Notes under the pieces: generated by a model
Database searches by the model: none
Seen by the model: only the letters and a program-made list of their open reading frames with translations
What the model was told of the DNA's origin: nothing
Shown: positions 55,286 through 63,726 of the stretch, one piece after another
Numbering within the stretch: the first letter of the stretch is position 1
Layout: each line of letters starts with the position of its first letter
NCBI GenBank assembly: GCA_040381075.1
Contig: JBEIHX010000001.1
Location: 124,001-188,000 of the forward strand
Source of the DNA: JBEIHX01 sp040381075
GTDB taxonomy: Bacteria > Pseudomonadota > Alphaproteobacteria > Caulobacterales > Aquidulcibacteraceae
DNA length: 64,000 nucleotides
Direction: 5' to 3'
Position numbers and translations under genes: made by a program

Positions 55286-55774
55286 TCAGCAGGTTGGTAT
55301 GGTCAACCGGGCCGGCAGCTTTGTCGCTGCGTCGCCGCACGCCTTTGACAGCTGGGCCTGGGTAAGCCCGCGGGCGGAGCTGAGTTCGGCGCCGGACAAG
55401 TTGGCCCCGGTCAGATTTGCGCCCGCAAAGTCAGCACGCTCTCCATAGAACCCGACCAGCACGGCTTTGCTGAGATCTGCCCCGGCGAAGGTCGCCCCCG
55501 TGGCGCGCATGCCGAACAGATCTGCGAAGGCGAGGTCCGCGCGAGAAAAGTTGGCGCGATCGGCGGTCGCGAGTTGAAGGGAGGCCTGACGGAGGCGCGC
55601 GCGGGCGAAACTGCGTCCTGAGAGATCAAGATAGCTCAATTCGGCCTGAAACAGATTGCAGCCTGCACAGGACTTTCGACCATTCTGGACCTGGGCGATC
55701 TGTGTGGCGTTCTGGGCGGCCGCACCGGATGCGGCTATGGCGAGGATCGCGGCGGCGAGAGCCAAACGTTTCAT
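55286..55774 (-). CDS. Exported pentapeptide-repeat protein B
   Basis: This 162-residue paralogue of the next gene has a clean signal peptide (MKRLALAAAILAIAASGAAAQ). It has about 17 pentapeptide units (AELSYLDLSGRSFARARLR onward). It shares both caps with protein A: SCAGCNLFQAEL at the N-terminal end, and LTQAQLSKACGDAATKLP with a terminal LTIPTC at the C-terminal end. The paired cysteines could form disulfides in the periplasm. The two genes are same-strand neighbours 108 bases apart, which suggests a local duplication followed by a change in repeat number. Confidence 0.88.
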   Translation of the reverse strand: MKRLALAAAILAIAASGAAAQNATQIAQVQNGRKSCAGCNLFQAELSYLDLSGRSFARARLRQASLQLATADRANFSRADLAFADLFGMRATGATFAGADLSKAVLVGFYGERADFAGANLTGANLSGAELSSARGLTQAQLSKACGDAATKLPARLTIPTC

Positions 55775-56058
55775 TGTGGTGCGCCTCCAAGGCAAAATGC
55801 GCGCAGGCGCCAGTCCATAGGCAAGCCTTGCGCCGGACGCAGGGCCAGCCGGGAGCGCCATGACGCAGGATCCGGGGCGCGCCGTGCCCTCGACGCAGAT
55901 GCACACGTTAAAAGGCGCGGCGCCAAGGTGCGCCGGTGCGCCGCCGTTGACGCCCTGGTTCGCCAGTCCAAGGGCCAGGGCAACCCAAGGGTATGGCCGG
56001 TGAGCACGGCTGGTCAACGGGTCTGGTTGGGCGGCGCGCGCGCCTCGGCGGGACGGTC

Positions 56059-56418
56059 CTAGCCGCCGCGCTCCGCATCAACCACGTTGCCGCTTCGATT
56101 TTGGAGCCCGCGCACCTGCGCGCGTGCGCGCTCGTCCAGGATGCGCCATTCCTCGGCAGTGCGACAGATGCGCACGGTGCGCAGCCGCGAGCCAAGTTGT
56201 TCCACACGGCGGCAGACGCGCTCGTTCGGCTCATCCGCGGACGGCGGTGCTGCGTCGCCTGTCGCACCGACAGGGGGGGGCGGGGCGGCCGGCTCGACTG
56301 CGCCTGGAGGTTGCAGCGCAGGCCCTGACGCAGGCTCCGCCAGGGCCGTCGCCGATTGCACCACCGCAGCGCTCGCCAGGGCGATCAGCCCGTGCCGCAG
56401 CGTCAGAAAACGAACCAT
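56059..56418 (-). CDS. Small exported protein with a CRR/CRT motif
   Basis: This 119-residue protein has a signal peptide (LRHGLIALASAAVVQSATALAEP), a Pro/Ala-rich linker and a short C-terminal domain. In that domain VCRRVEQLGSRL is followed by RTVRICRTAEEWRILDERAR. I recall the same two-cysteine pattern in small uncharacterised secreted proteins of alphaproteobacteria, but no function is known to me. The ATG at 56418 follows CAGGAGAGCC. It is oriented with the two pentapeptide genes, 284 bases upstream of them; that gap contains nothing I recognise. Confidence 0.75.
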   Translation of the reverse strand: MVRFLTLRHGLIALASAAVVQSATALAEPASGPALQPPGAVEPAAPPPPVGATGDAAPPSADEPNERVCRRVEQLGSRLRTVRICRTAEEWRILDERARAQVRGLQNRSGNVVDAERGG

Positions 56419-56540
56419 GCAGGCTCTCCTGTCACGAGAATGTGCGCCCACAGAGCCCGCATTCCCGGGCTGTCGTCAAGGCGGGGCGGGGATGGGGAAG
56501 CGCTTTTTCCGATCCCTGCCGGAGCTCAGGCATGAGGCGT

Positions 56541-56579
56541 CCCTATGACGTTTCCCTATGAAGTTTCCCTCCGAAGTAT
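56541..56579. repeat. 13-bp degenerate tandem repeat, three copies
   Basis: CCCTATGACGTTT, CCCTATGAAGTTT and CCCTCCGAAGTAT lie head to tail. The first two differ at one base and the third at four or five. It directly precedes the G-rich tract. Confidence 0.8.
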
Positions 56580-56583
56580 TCCT

Positions 56584-56620
56584 GGGGGGGGGGCCTCGGG
56601 GGGCGGGGAGGCGTTTGGGG
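56584..56620 (+). other. G-rich tract with quadruplex potential
   Basis: Runs of ten, six, four and four G residues lie within about 37 bases, with spacers of four bases, one base and about eight bases. This fits a four-tract G-quadruplex pattern, and the ten-G run is also a slippage-prone homopolymer. Confidence 0.6.
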
Positions 56621-56801
56621 CAGGCGTTGGCCCATTCCCTGATGGTCATCGCAGGTTTGCGCAAGATCATTGCGGTTGGCGCATCGCGCTCCCGTCTGCT
56701 GCGCCGATGACATGCCCTCTGGCAGGTGCGGGGATGGGAGCCTAAGTGACGGTGAGCTCACGCGCGGTCCTGCGGGTGTGCGGGGCGACGGGGAGGACTC
56801 A

Positions 56802-57299
56802 ATGGACGGCGGAATCTCGTGGGGCGCGCTGGCGGTATTCGCCGTGCTTGCCTTTGCGGCGGCGTCATCGGGCGCCCTTTTTCGACCCGGCGCGTGGTGT
56901 GCCGGGTTGCGCAAACCGGGGTGGACGCCGCCGAACTGGGCCTTTCCGCTGGTCTGGAGCGTGCTCTATGTCGCGATTGCGGCGGCGGGCTACCTGATCT
57001 GGGCCACGGGACGTGCTGACATCTGGCCGGCGCTCACGGTTTATGCCGTCCATCTGGTGATCAACGCAGCCTGGTCAGCCTTGTTTTTCGGCCTGAGGCG
57101 GCTTGATCTTGGCATGGCGGGCGTCGCCGCCCTCTGGATATCGATCGCCGCAACGATGGCCCTGTTCGCCCCGATCGCCCCGGTGGCCGCAGCGCTGTTG
57201 GCGCCTTACCTCGTCTGGGTCACCATCGCTGCCGCCCTGAACTGGCGCATGCTACAGTTGAACGGGCCCCGCGGCGCTCAGGCCGCCAGGACTTCCTGA
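56802..57299 (+). CDS. tspO: TspO/MBR-family membrane protein
   Basis: This 165-residue protein has five membrane helices and the family signature KPGWTPPNWAFPLVWSVLY. It also has HLVINAAWSALFF and the C-terminal WVTIAAALNWRML. TspO proteins bind porphyrins and in Rhodobacter modulate pigment gene expression. I take the ATG at 56802, preceded by GGGAGG; the longer frame upstream is Cys/Arg-rich and unrelated. Its 3' end overlaps the convergent acyl-activating gene by 22 bases. Confidence 0.94.
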   Translation: MDGGISWGALAVFAVLAFAAASSGALFRPGAWCAGLRKPGWTPPNWAFPLVWSVLYVAIAAAGYLIWATGRADIWPALTVYAVHLVINAAWSALFFGLRRLDLGMAGVAALWISIAATMALFAPIAPVAAALLAPYLVWVTIAAALNWRMLQLNGPRGAQAARTS

Positions 57300-58924
57300 G
57301 CAAGCTTCTGGGCTTCGCCGTAATCTGTCTTTCCGGAGCCAAGAACCGGGATCGCGGCGACTTTGACGATCCGCTTGGGGATCTGCAGTTCCGGCACTCC
57401 CTGGGACTGGGCCCACTTGCGCATGGCCTCGGCGTCAGCGTCCATACGATCCGTCAGAAGGATCAGCGTTTCACCCTTGCGCGCATCCGGGATCGAGACA
57501 GCCGCGTGCATGTTCTCGGGCCAGATCGCCTGGGCGTAGCTCTCGACGGCGGCAAGGGAGACCATTTCGCCGCCGAGTTTGGCGAACCGCTTCAACCGCC
57601 CCTGGATGGACAGGAACCCGTCGCCGTCGATGGCGACGATGTCGCCGGTGTCGTGCCAGCCATCGGGCAGCGGCTGAAGAACGCCCGGGGCATCGGTCTT
57701 GAGGTAGCCGATCATGATGTTTGGCCCGCGCACAAACAGCCGTCCGGCATCGGGAATGCCTGGCACCGGTTCAAGGCGGACCTCAACGCCTGGCATCAGG
57801 CGTCCGACCGTGCCGTGGCGGTTGGCGCGCAGTTGGTTGGCGGACACGATCGGCGCCGCTTCGGTGGCCCCATAACCTTCCACGATCTGCGCCCCAAATT
57901 TATCGTGCATCAGCTTGCGCGTCTCGATCGTTACCTTCTCAGCGCCGCACACGCAGAACCGCAGGCTCTTGAAGTCCTCCGGATCGGCTGCGCGCGCGTA
58001 CTGGCGCAGGAAGGTGTCGGTCGCGAGCAGGATGGTCGGGCGGGTTTCACGGGCGAGGGCGGGGATGATCTTATAGTGCAGCGGGGAGGGGTACAGGATG
58101 CACTTCTTGCCGAGCAGCACGGGCAGCAGAACGCCAGCCGTCAATCCGAAGCAGTGGAAGACGGGCAGGGGGTTCAGCACAACGTCGTCAGGTTCGAGCT
58201 CAATGTGTGCGCGCACCTGCTCGACATTCGCCACCACATTCGCGTTGGACAGCACGACGCCTTTGGGCGCGCCCTCCGTCCCGGAGGTGAACAGCACGAC
58301 GGCCGGATCGTCAGGACGGCGCTTAACGTAGGCCATACGGGCGAATTTCGCTTTCAGCGCGCCGGTGAGCTTGTTGGCGAGGCTGAGCTTTTCGCGGATG
58401 TCGTCCAGCCACAGGATCTCGTGGTCCTTGGCGAGGTTGTCGACAAGGTCCTGGATCCCGGCCTGGTCGACGAACTTGCGGGCCGTGATGATCCGCCGAA
58501 CCTTCCCAGTGACGCAGGCGGAGCGGATGTTGCGTGCGCCGGAGGTGAAATTCAGCATGGCCGGCGTTCGCCCGGTTGCGGAGAGCGCGAAGAAGGCCAC
58601 CACCGCGCCAGCGGCCGAGGGCAGCATCACGCCAACCGTCTCTCCCGCATCTGTGCGTTCCGACAGCGCGCCGCCGAGTACAAAGGCTGCGAGGATCAGC
58701 CGGTCATAGCTGAGCGGCGTGCGTTCATGATCTTCAAGGATGATCTTATCGCCGCCAAAGGCGTCTCGCGCGTCAAGAAGGGCCTGGAACACGCTGCGCC
58801 GGGTGCGCGCCACGTCAAACGGCTCCTGCGCCGGAAGCGGGGAACCGCCCTCCACCGCGCGGTCGACGGTGCCGGCGCCGATCGGGCGCGCCGCTGTCTG
58901 CTGTCCACTCATCCCGATGCCCAT
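57278..58924 (-). CDS. AMP-binding acyl-activating enzyme (Aas-like acyl-ACP synthetase domain)
   Basis: This member of the adenylate-forming family activates a carboxylate to acyl-AMP and transfers it to CoA or ACP. The P-loop is VLFTSGTEGAPKGVVLSN, followed by VEGYGATEAAPIVSANQ, GWHDTGDIVAIDGDGFL and the hinge GRLKRFAKLGGEMV. The catalytic lysine is in VLGSGKTDYGE. The sequence is most like the synthetase half of the two-domain Aas protein, but neither the PlsC acyltransferase nor the LplT transporter half is present. The start is uncertain: 58924 has the best upstream signal, 59002 is possible, and 59077 is excluded because it lies ahead of the promoter. Confidence 0.87.
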   Translation of the reverse strand: MGIGMSGQQTAARPIGAGTVDRAVEGGSPLPAQEPFDVARTRRSVFQALLDARDAFGGDKIILEDHERTPLSYDRLILAAFVLGGALSERTDAGETVGVMLPSAAGAVVAFFALSATGRTPAMLNFTSGARNIRSACVTGKVRRIITARKFVDQAGIQDLVDNLAKDHEILWLDDIREKLSLANKLTGALKAKFARMAYVKRRPDDPAVVLFTSGTEGAPKGVVLSNANVVANVEQVRAHIELEPDDVVLNPLPVFHCFGLTAGVLLPVLLGKKCILYPSPLHYKIIPALARETRPTILLATDTFLRQYARAADPEDFKSLRFCVCGAEKVTIETRKLMHDKFGAQIVEGYGATEAAPIVSANQLRANRHGTVGRLMPGVEVRLEPVPGIPDAGRLFVRGPNIMIGYLKTDAPGVLQPLPDGWHDTGDIVAIDGDGFLSIQGRLKRFAKLGGEMVSLAAVESYAQAIWPENMHAAVSIPDARKGETLILLTDRMDADAEAMRKWAQSQGVPELQIPKRIVKVAAIPVLGSGKTDYGEAQKLAQEVLAA

Positions 58925-59050
58925 GGTCCCTACGCCCTGCGCTGTGTTGACCCTGCGCCGCGCATTGCCTGCCGCCGGCTTCTGAACGGCCGGCTGGCTC
59001 ATCGGGCTGCATCGTCGGCAGACCCGACTTGGCGGCGAGATTGTGGCAAA

Positions 59051-59078
59051 ATGTAGCGGTCTCACGGCGCGTTGCAAA
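59051..59078 (-). promoter_or_regulatory. Probable promoter of the acyl-activating enzyme gene
   Basis: On the minus strand TTGCAAC (59072-59078), a 13-base spacer and GCTACATT (59051-59058) fit TTGaCgS-N10-14-GCTANAWC, with one change in the -10. Transcription would begin near 59043. Confidence 0.55.
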
Positions 59079-59191
59079 CTGTTTCAATGGTGTTGCCGTC
59101 ATCACAGTGTTGCGAGCCCGCCACGCAGCTGCGGACGCCGACACGGGGGGCAGCCCTTGCCGGGCGGCCTGAAAGCCTTCATGTCAGGTCA

Positions 59192-60154
59192 ATGCCGACG
59201 TTGATCGACACTGTCAGCCAACCGCCCCATCGCCACCCCGAAAAGCGGGAGCGGCCGGACACGCCGCTGTTGCGCAAGCCGGACTGGATCCGGGTGAAGG
59301 CGCCCGGCGGCGCGGTCTACCAGGAAACCAGGGCGATCGTGCGCGAGAACAATCTCGTGACGGTCTGCGAGGAGGCGAGCTGTCCCAACATCGGCGAGTG
59401 CTGGTCGCAACGCCACGCCACATTCATGATCCTCGGCGACACATGCACGCGCGCCTGCAGCTTCTGCAACGTCAAAACGGGCCTGCCGGGCGCGCTCGAC
59501 GACGCGGAGCCTGCGCGGGTCGCCGACGCCGTCGCCCGCATGGGCCTGTCGCATGTGGTCATCACCTCGGTTGACCGGGATGACCTGCCGGATGGCGGGG
59601 CGCAGCATTTCGTCGCCGTCATCAACGCGGTGCGCGCAGCCTCGCCGGCGACGACAGTGGAGGTTCTGACGCCGGATTTCCTGCGCAAGGAGGGGGCCCT
59701 GGAGCGGGTGATCGACGCCCGGCCCGACGTCTTCAATCACAACCTTGAAACGGTGCCGCGGCTCTATCTGAAAATTCGCCCCGGTGCGCGCTACTACCAT
59801 TCGCTGCGGCTGCTTGAGCGTGTGAAGGAGCGCGATCCGACCCAGTTCACAAAATCCGGTCTGATGGTGGGTCTCGGCGAGACCCGCGACGAGGTCATGC
59901 AGGTGATGGACGACATGCGCAGCGCAGGGGTCGATTTCCTGACGATCGGGCAGTATCTCCAGCCGACGCGCAAGCATGCTGCAGTGGATCGGTTCGTGAC
60001 CCCGGAGGAGTTCGCCGGTTACGCGGCCATCGCCGACGCCAAGGGGTTCTTGATGGCGGCTGCAAGTCCGCTGACGCGCTCGAGCCATCATGCGGGTGCG
60101 GACTTCGCCAGGCTCAAGGCGCGCCGGGCCGGCGCGGCGGCGTCCGGTCCATGA
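59192..60154 (+). CDS. lipA: Lipoyl synthase
   Basis: This 320-residue radical SAM enzyme inserts two sulfurs into octanoyl-protein. The auxiliary iron-sulfur cluster cysteines are Cys59, Cys64 and Cys70 ([12 protein letters not shown]). The radical SAM cysteines are Cys85, Cys89 and Cys92 (CTRACSFC). The C-terminal serine ligand lies in RSSHHAG, where most LipA proteins have Tyr in place of the first His. The ATG at 59192 with AGG ahead is preferred; the longer frame covers the divergent promoter region. It overlaps the ratA-like gene by ATGA. Confidence 0.97.
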   Translation: MPTLIDTVSQPPHRHPEKRERPDTPLLRKPDWIRVKAPGGAVYQETRAIVRENNLVTVCEEASCPNIGECWSQRHATFMILGDTCTRACSFCNVKTGLPGALDDAEPARVADAVARMGLSHVVITSVDRDDLPDGGAQHFVAVINAVRAASPATTVEVLTPDFLRKEGALERVIDARPDVFNHNLETVPRLYLKIRPGARYYHSLRLLERVKERDPTQFTKSGLMVGLGETRDEVMQVMDDMRSAGVDFLTIGQYLQPTRKHAAVDRFVTPEEFAGYAAIADAKGFLMAAASPLTRSSHHAGADFARLKARRAGAAASGP

Positions 60155-60633
60155 CGCGCCAGACGGTTCAGCGGTATTTCCCCTATCCCCCTGAGGCGTT
60201 GTTCGACCTTGTTGGGGATGTGCTGCGCTATCCGGAATTCCTGCCCTGGATCAAGTCGATGCGCGTCACCCGCACGCAGGACGACGGGACCAGGCTCACC
60301 CGGCTCGCCGAAGCGCTCGTCGGGTTCAGAATGATTCAGCAGCGCTTCTCCACCTGGGTGATCAGCGATGGAACGGCGCGCACCATCGAGACCCGGCTGC
60401 ATGATGGGCCATTCCGACGGCTTCACAACCATTGGCGGTTCGATCCCGACGGCGCCGGGGGTGCGCGGGTCACATTCGAGATCGAGTACGAGTTCTCCCA
60501 CCCGGTCCTGCGCGCCCTGGCGTCGAGCGTCGGAGAGGAGGCGGGGCGGCGCATCATGGCTGCTTTCGCAGACGAGGCTGACCGGCGGTATGGCGCGGTC
60601 ACATCATCCGTCGCAGAAGCTCCAGACAGGTGA
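60151..60633 (+). CDS. RatA/Coq10-family START-domain protein
   Basis: This 160-residue single-domain protein resembles E. coli RatA and mitochondrial Coq10. [25 protein letters not shown] at the start (quoted in part: [13 protein letters not shown]), the central [11 protein letters not shown] and [12 protein letters not shown] define the family. The Coq10-like lipid-binding role in ubiquinone function is the usual interpretation in alphaproteobacteria, where the gene stands beside lipA. A ribosome-toxin activity is less likely here. It overlaps lipA by four bases and the convergent cinA by 35 bases. Confidence 0.9.
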   Translation: MTRQTVQRYFPYPPEALFDLVGDVLRYPEFLPWIKSMRVTRTQDDGTRLTRLAEALVGFRMIQQRFSTWVISDGTARTIETRLHDGPFRRLHNHWRFDPDGAGGARVTFEIEYEFSHPVLRALASSVGEEAGRRIMAAFADEADRRYGAVTSSVAEAPDR

Positions 60634-61087
60634 TGACCGACTGACGCCGGATCTCGTCGCGCCCGATGTCTCCGAACTCGCGCCGCTCGTGCAGGATCGA
60701 GCGGTTTTCCCGGGCGGCGGCGAAATGGACGAGCCCGACAGGTTTGAATCTGGTGCCGCCGCCCGGACCTGCAACGCCGGTGACCGCCACGGTGAGGTTG
60801 GCGCGCGATTCGCGCAGGGCCCCCTCAGCCATCATGCGCGCCACCGGCTCGGAGACCGCGCCCATATCCGCGATCAGATCGCCCGGTACGCCCAGCATGT
60901 CCTCCTTTGCCCGGTTCGAATAGACCACGAATCCGCGGTCCACGACCGCGGATGACCCTGGAACAGCGGTGAGAAGGGCTGCGACAAGGCCGCCAGTGCA
61001 ACTCTCCGCGGTGGCGATTTTCAACCGCCTGTCCTCGGCGTCGGCAAGAGTGAGCATCGCCAGCTGCAGCAGTTCGGCGTCGAACAT
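60599..61087 (-). CDS. cinA: CinA C-terminal domain protein (nicotinamide-nucleotide amidase)
   Basis: This 162-residue stand-alone CinA/PncC domain deamidates nicotinamide mononucleotide to nicotinic acid mononucleotide in NAD recycling. Motifs are IATAESCTGGLVAALLTAVPGSS (quoted in part: AESCTGGLVAALL), VVYSNRAKEDMLGV and VTGVAGPGGGT. The N-terminal COG1058 domain found in long CinA is absent. In many relatives cinA lies between the ratA gene and ispDF; here another gene has come between cinA and ispDF. Confidence 0.94.
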   Translation of the reverse strand: MFDAELLQLAMLTLADAEDRRLKIATAESCTGGLVAALLTAVPGSSAVVDRGFVVYSNRAKEDMLGVPGDLIADMGAVSEPVARMMAEGALRESRANLTVAVTGVAGPGGGTRFKPVGLVHFAAARENRSILHERREFGDIGRDEIRRQSVITCLELLRRMM

Positions 61088-61365
61088 CGCATTGCTTCCT
61101 TTCCATCGGCGCGCCGGCCTCTCGCCGTCCGTTCCCGCGGGGGACCATCCGGGGGTGACGGCGCGGGCCGGCCTGACCGGGTCGATTGTCCTGAGTTAGC
61201 ACTTTTTCAAAGCCCGGCATGCATGATCCTGACCGGGCCGGCTGGTCCAACGGCCGTCGGGATGAGGCGGCGCCGCGCGTGGTTCGGGGGCTGGCTGGTG
61301 GTCCCTGGAGGCCTCGGCGCGGAGGCTGGCCCCCCTGGGCCTGACCTTGGGCCGGGAGGTGCATC

Positions 61366-63726
61366 GTGAGCAATGCTGTGGTCGCCCGCACACGTGCGCC
61401 GGTGGCTTTCGCCCTGACCATGTTTCTGTCGGCGGCACTGATCTTCGCCGTCCAGCCAATGTTCGCCCGGATGGCGCTGCCGCTGTTGGGCGGGGCGCCT
61501 GCGGTTTGGAACGTTGCGCTCGCGTTCTTTCAGGCGGCGCTGCTTGCAGGCTATGCGTATGCCCATCTCCTGCAGCGCCTTCGCCGGCTTGACGTGCAGC
61601 TGTGCGTGCACGTCGTGGCCATTGTGCTCGCTGCGCTCACTCTGCCGCTCGCTGTCACCGAGGCGCTTGGTCCTCCGCCCGAAACAGGCCAGGCGGCGTG
61701 GCTGCTGGGCGTGCTCGCCATGTCCGTCGGGGCGCCGTTTGCCGTCCTGTCCGCGACCGCGCCGCTTTTGCAGGCGTGGTTTGCCCGCACCGGGCGTGAC
61801 GACGCGCATGATCCATATTATCTGTATGCGGCGAGCAACGCGGGAAGTCTTCTGGCTCTGCTCGCCTATCCCCTGGTCATCGAGCCGATGCTCGGGGCGC
61901 GGGCGCAGAGCGAGGTTCGGACCATCGGTTATGCGCTTGCCGCGGCGGCGCTCATCGGCTGCGGCCTCCTTGCACGGACCGCAGCGTCCCCGACGCCGAC
62001 CCAGTGGTCGGGCGCTGACGCCAGCCCTGACAGCGCCCTTGGCGCAGGCCTTGGGACAGGCCTCGCACCACATGGGAAGCCCCCTGCCGCGACCGGGTCG
62101 CAGCCTGCCGTCGGCCAGCCGGCCCAGACTGTTTCCTGGCGTCGCCGCGCAATATGGGTCGGCCTTGCAGCTGTGCCGGCCAGCCTGCTGGTGGGCGTGA
62201 CGCAGCACATAACCACCGATGTTGCGGCGACGCCATTCCTGTGGACGGCCCCCCTCGCGCTGTACCTTCTTACGTTCATCCTGGCGTTCGCCCGGCTGGG
62301 TGAGACGACCCGCAGCGTGGCGGCTTCGCTGCAGATCATCGCCATCCTGGCGCTTGCAGTGGTGTTCAGTTCCCTGCGCGACAATTGGGGGCTCGCGCTT
62401 GCACTGAATCTGGCTGCCCTGTTCGGCGCCGCGCTCACCTGCCATGCGGCGGTTGCGCAACGGCGTCCGGACGCTGCTCATCTGACGGAATTCTATTTCT
62501 GGATTTCCCTCGGCGGCGTCATCGGGGGCGGCTTCAATGCGCTGGTCGCGCCTTTGCTGTTCAATGGCGTGTACGAATATCCCCTGGCGCTCGCCCTGTC
62601 GCTGCTCGCCACGGCGCGCCGGCCGCGCCAGGACACCCAACCGGACGCAGATGTCGCCGACCCACACAGCCCCGCCCAGCGTGTGCGTGATATTGCGCCC
62701 CTGATCGCCCTCGCCCTGCCGGTCACGGTTTTCTGGGCGGCGCAGCACCAGGGTCAGGCGCTCCCGGATACGGCAAAGCTTGTACTTCTGGGCGGCGCAG
62801 CGCTTGTTGCGCTGTCACTGAAGGGGCGCCCGATCGCCCTGGCCTTCGGCGCCGGGATGATTTTTCTCGCCGCCTACATGGCGAAACCGGTCCGGGTTGA
62901 GCACCAGGAGCGGGGCTTTTTCGGCGTCGTACGGGTGACCCAGCAGGATGGCTATCCCCAGCGTCTGTTTCTCCATGGCACGACGCTGCACGGGGCGCAG
63001 ACCATCGCCGGGCCGGATCGACTGCGGCCACTGACCTATTACGCGCCGGAAACGCCAATCGGTCAGGCCTTTAGCCGGTTTGCGGCCGCTGGCGGCGCGC
63101 GGGCCGTGGCTGCGGTCGGCCTCGGGGTCGGTTCGGTGGCCTGTTATGGTCGGCCGGGCCAGACCTGGCGCTTTTATGAAATCGATCCGCTGGTGGTGAA
63201 AATCGCGAAGGACCCGGGGTATTTTACTTTCCTGCGCGACTGCGCGCCGCAGGCGCAGATCATTCTCGGCGATGCGCGTCTGTCGCTCGCCCGCGAACCA
63301 GACCGCGCCTTTGACTTCATGCTTCTTGACGCATTTTCCTCCGACGTCGTGCCAACCCATCTGATGACACGCGAGGCGGTTCGTCTCTTCATGTCCAAGC
63401 TGTCCGACACTGGGGTGCTGGTGTTCCACATATCAAACAAGCATCTCGATCTCGCCTCCGCGCTGCAGCGCGTCGGCGCGGCGGAGGGGCTCGCGATGCG
63501 CCGCCAGGCCTGGTCTCCGGACGACGCCACGACGGTGCGCGCGACCTCCTCTGATGTGATGGTGCTCGCGCGCAGCCAGGCTGCACTCGCCCCGCTCGAT
63601 GCGGATCCGCGCTGGCGCAGGGTGGATGCGCCGCCCGGACGAGCGTGGACGGACGATTACACGAATGTCATCGGTGCGCTGCTGGAGAAACGCAGCTTCG
63701 CACCGCCGGCGCACCACCCGTCATAG
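61366..63726 (+). CDS. Membrane protein fused to a spermidine-synthase-like domain
   Basis: This 786-residue protein has about twelve membrane helices in its first 500 residues, interrupted by a Pro/Gly/Ala-rich loop (about 206-262). A C-terminal Rossmann domain (about 520-770) resembles spermidine synthases or SAM methyltransferases: VAAVGLGVGSVACYG is the cofactor loop, and FDFMLLDAFSSDVVPTHLMTREA follows. This class is usually annotated as fused MFS/spermidine synthase, and its reaction is unknown. The DAFSSD motif lacks the usual polyamine-binding context, so true spermidine synthesis is doubtful. The GTG start follows GGGAGG. The 3' end overlaps the convergent ispDF by six bases. Confidence 0.85.
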   Translation: MSNAVVARTRAPVAFALTMFLSAALIFAVQPMFARMALPLLGGAPAVWNVALAFFQAALLAGYAYAHLLQRLRRLDVQLCVHVVAIVLAALTLPLAVTEALGPPPETGQAAWLLGVLAMSVGAPFAVLSATAPLLQAWFARTGRDDAHDPYYLYAASNAGSLLALLAYPLVIEPMLGARAQSEVRTIGYALAAAALIGCGLLARTAASPTPTQWSGADASPDSALGAGLGTGLAPHGKPPAATGSQPAVGQPAQTVSWRRRAIWVGLAAVPASLLVGVTQHITTDVAATPFLWTAPLALYLLTFILAFARLGETTRSVAASLQIIAILALAVVFSSLRDNWGLALALNLAALFGAALTCHAAVAQRRPDAAHLTEFYFWISLGGVIGGGFNALVAPLLFNGVYEYPLALALSLLATARRPRQDTQPDADVADPHSPAQRVRDIAPLIALALPVTVFWAAQHQGQALPDTAKLVLLGGAALVALSLKGRPIALAFGAGMIFLAAYMAKPVRVEHQERGFFGVVRVTQQDGYPQRLFLHGTTLHGAQTIAGPDRLRPLTYYAPETPIGQAFSRFAAAGGARAVAAVGLGVGSVACYGRPGQTWRFYEIDPLVVKIAKDPGYFTFLRDCAPQAQIILGDARLSLAREPDRAFDFMLLDAFSSDVVPTHLMTREAVRLFMSKLSDTGVLVFHISNKHLDLASALQRVGAAEGLAMRRQAWSPDDATTVRATSSDVMVLARSQAALAPLDADPRWRRVDAPPGRAWTDDYTNVIGALLEKRSFAPPAHHPS

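Larger units (their letters stand above)
56419..56801. other. Divergent region upstream of tspO
   Basis: About 380 bases contain a 13-bp degenerate tandem repeat (56541-56579) followed at once by a strongly G-rich stretch (56584-56620). I see no gene and no clear promoter. A GGGAGG sequence before the tspO ATG is a good ribosome site. Confidence 0.6.

Noticed and set aside
57506..59056. 516-codon open frame antisense to the acyl-activating enzyme
   Set aside because: No domain is seen, and the minus-strand frame carries a complete set of AMP-binding motifs.
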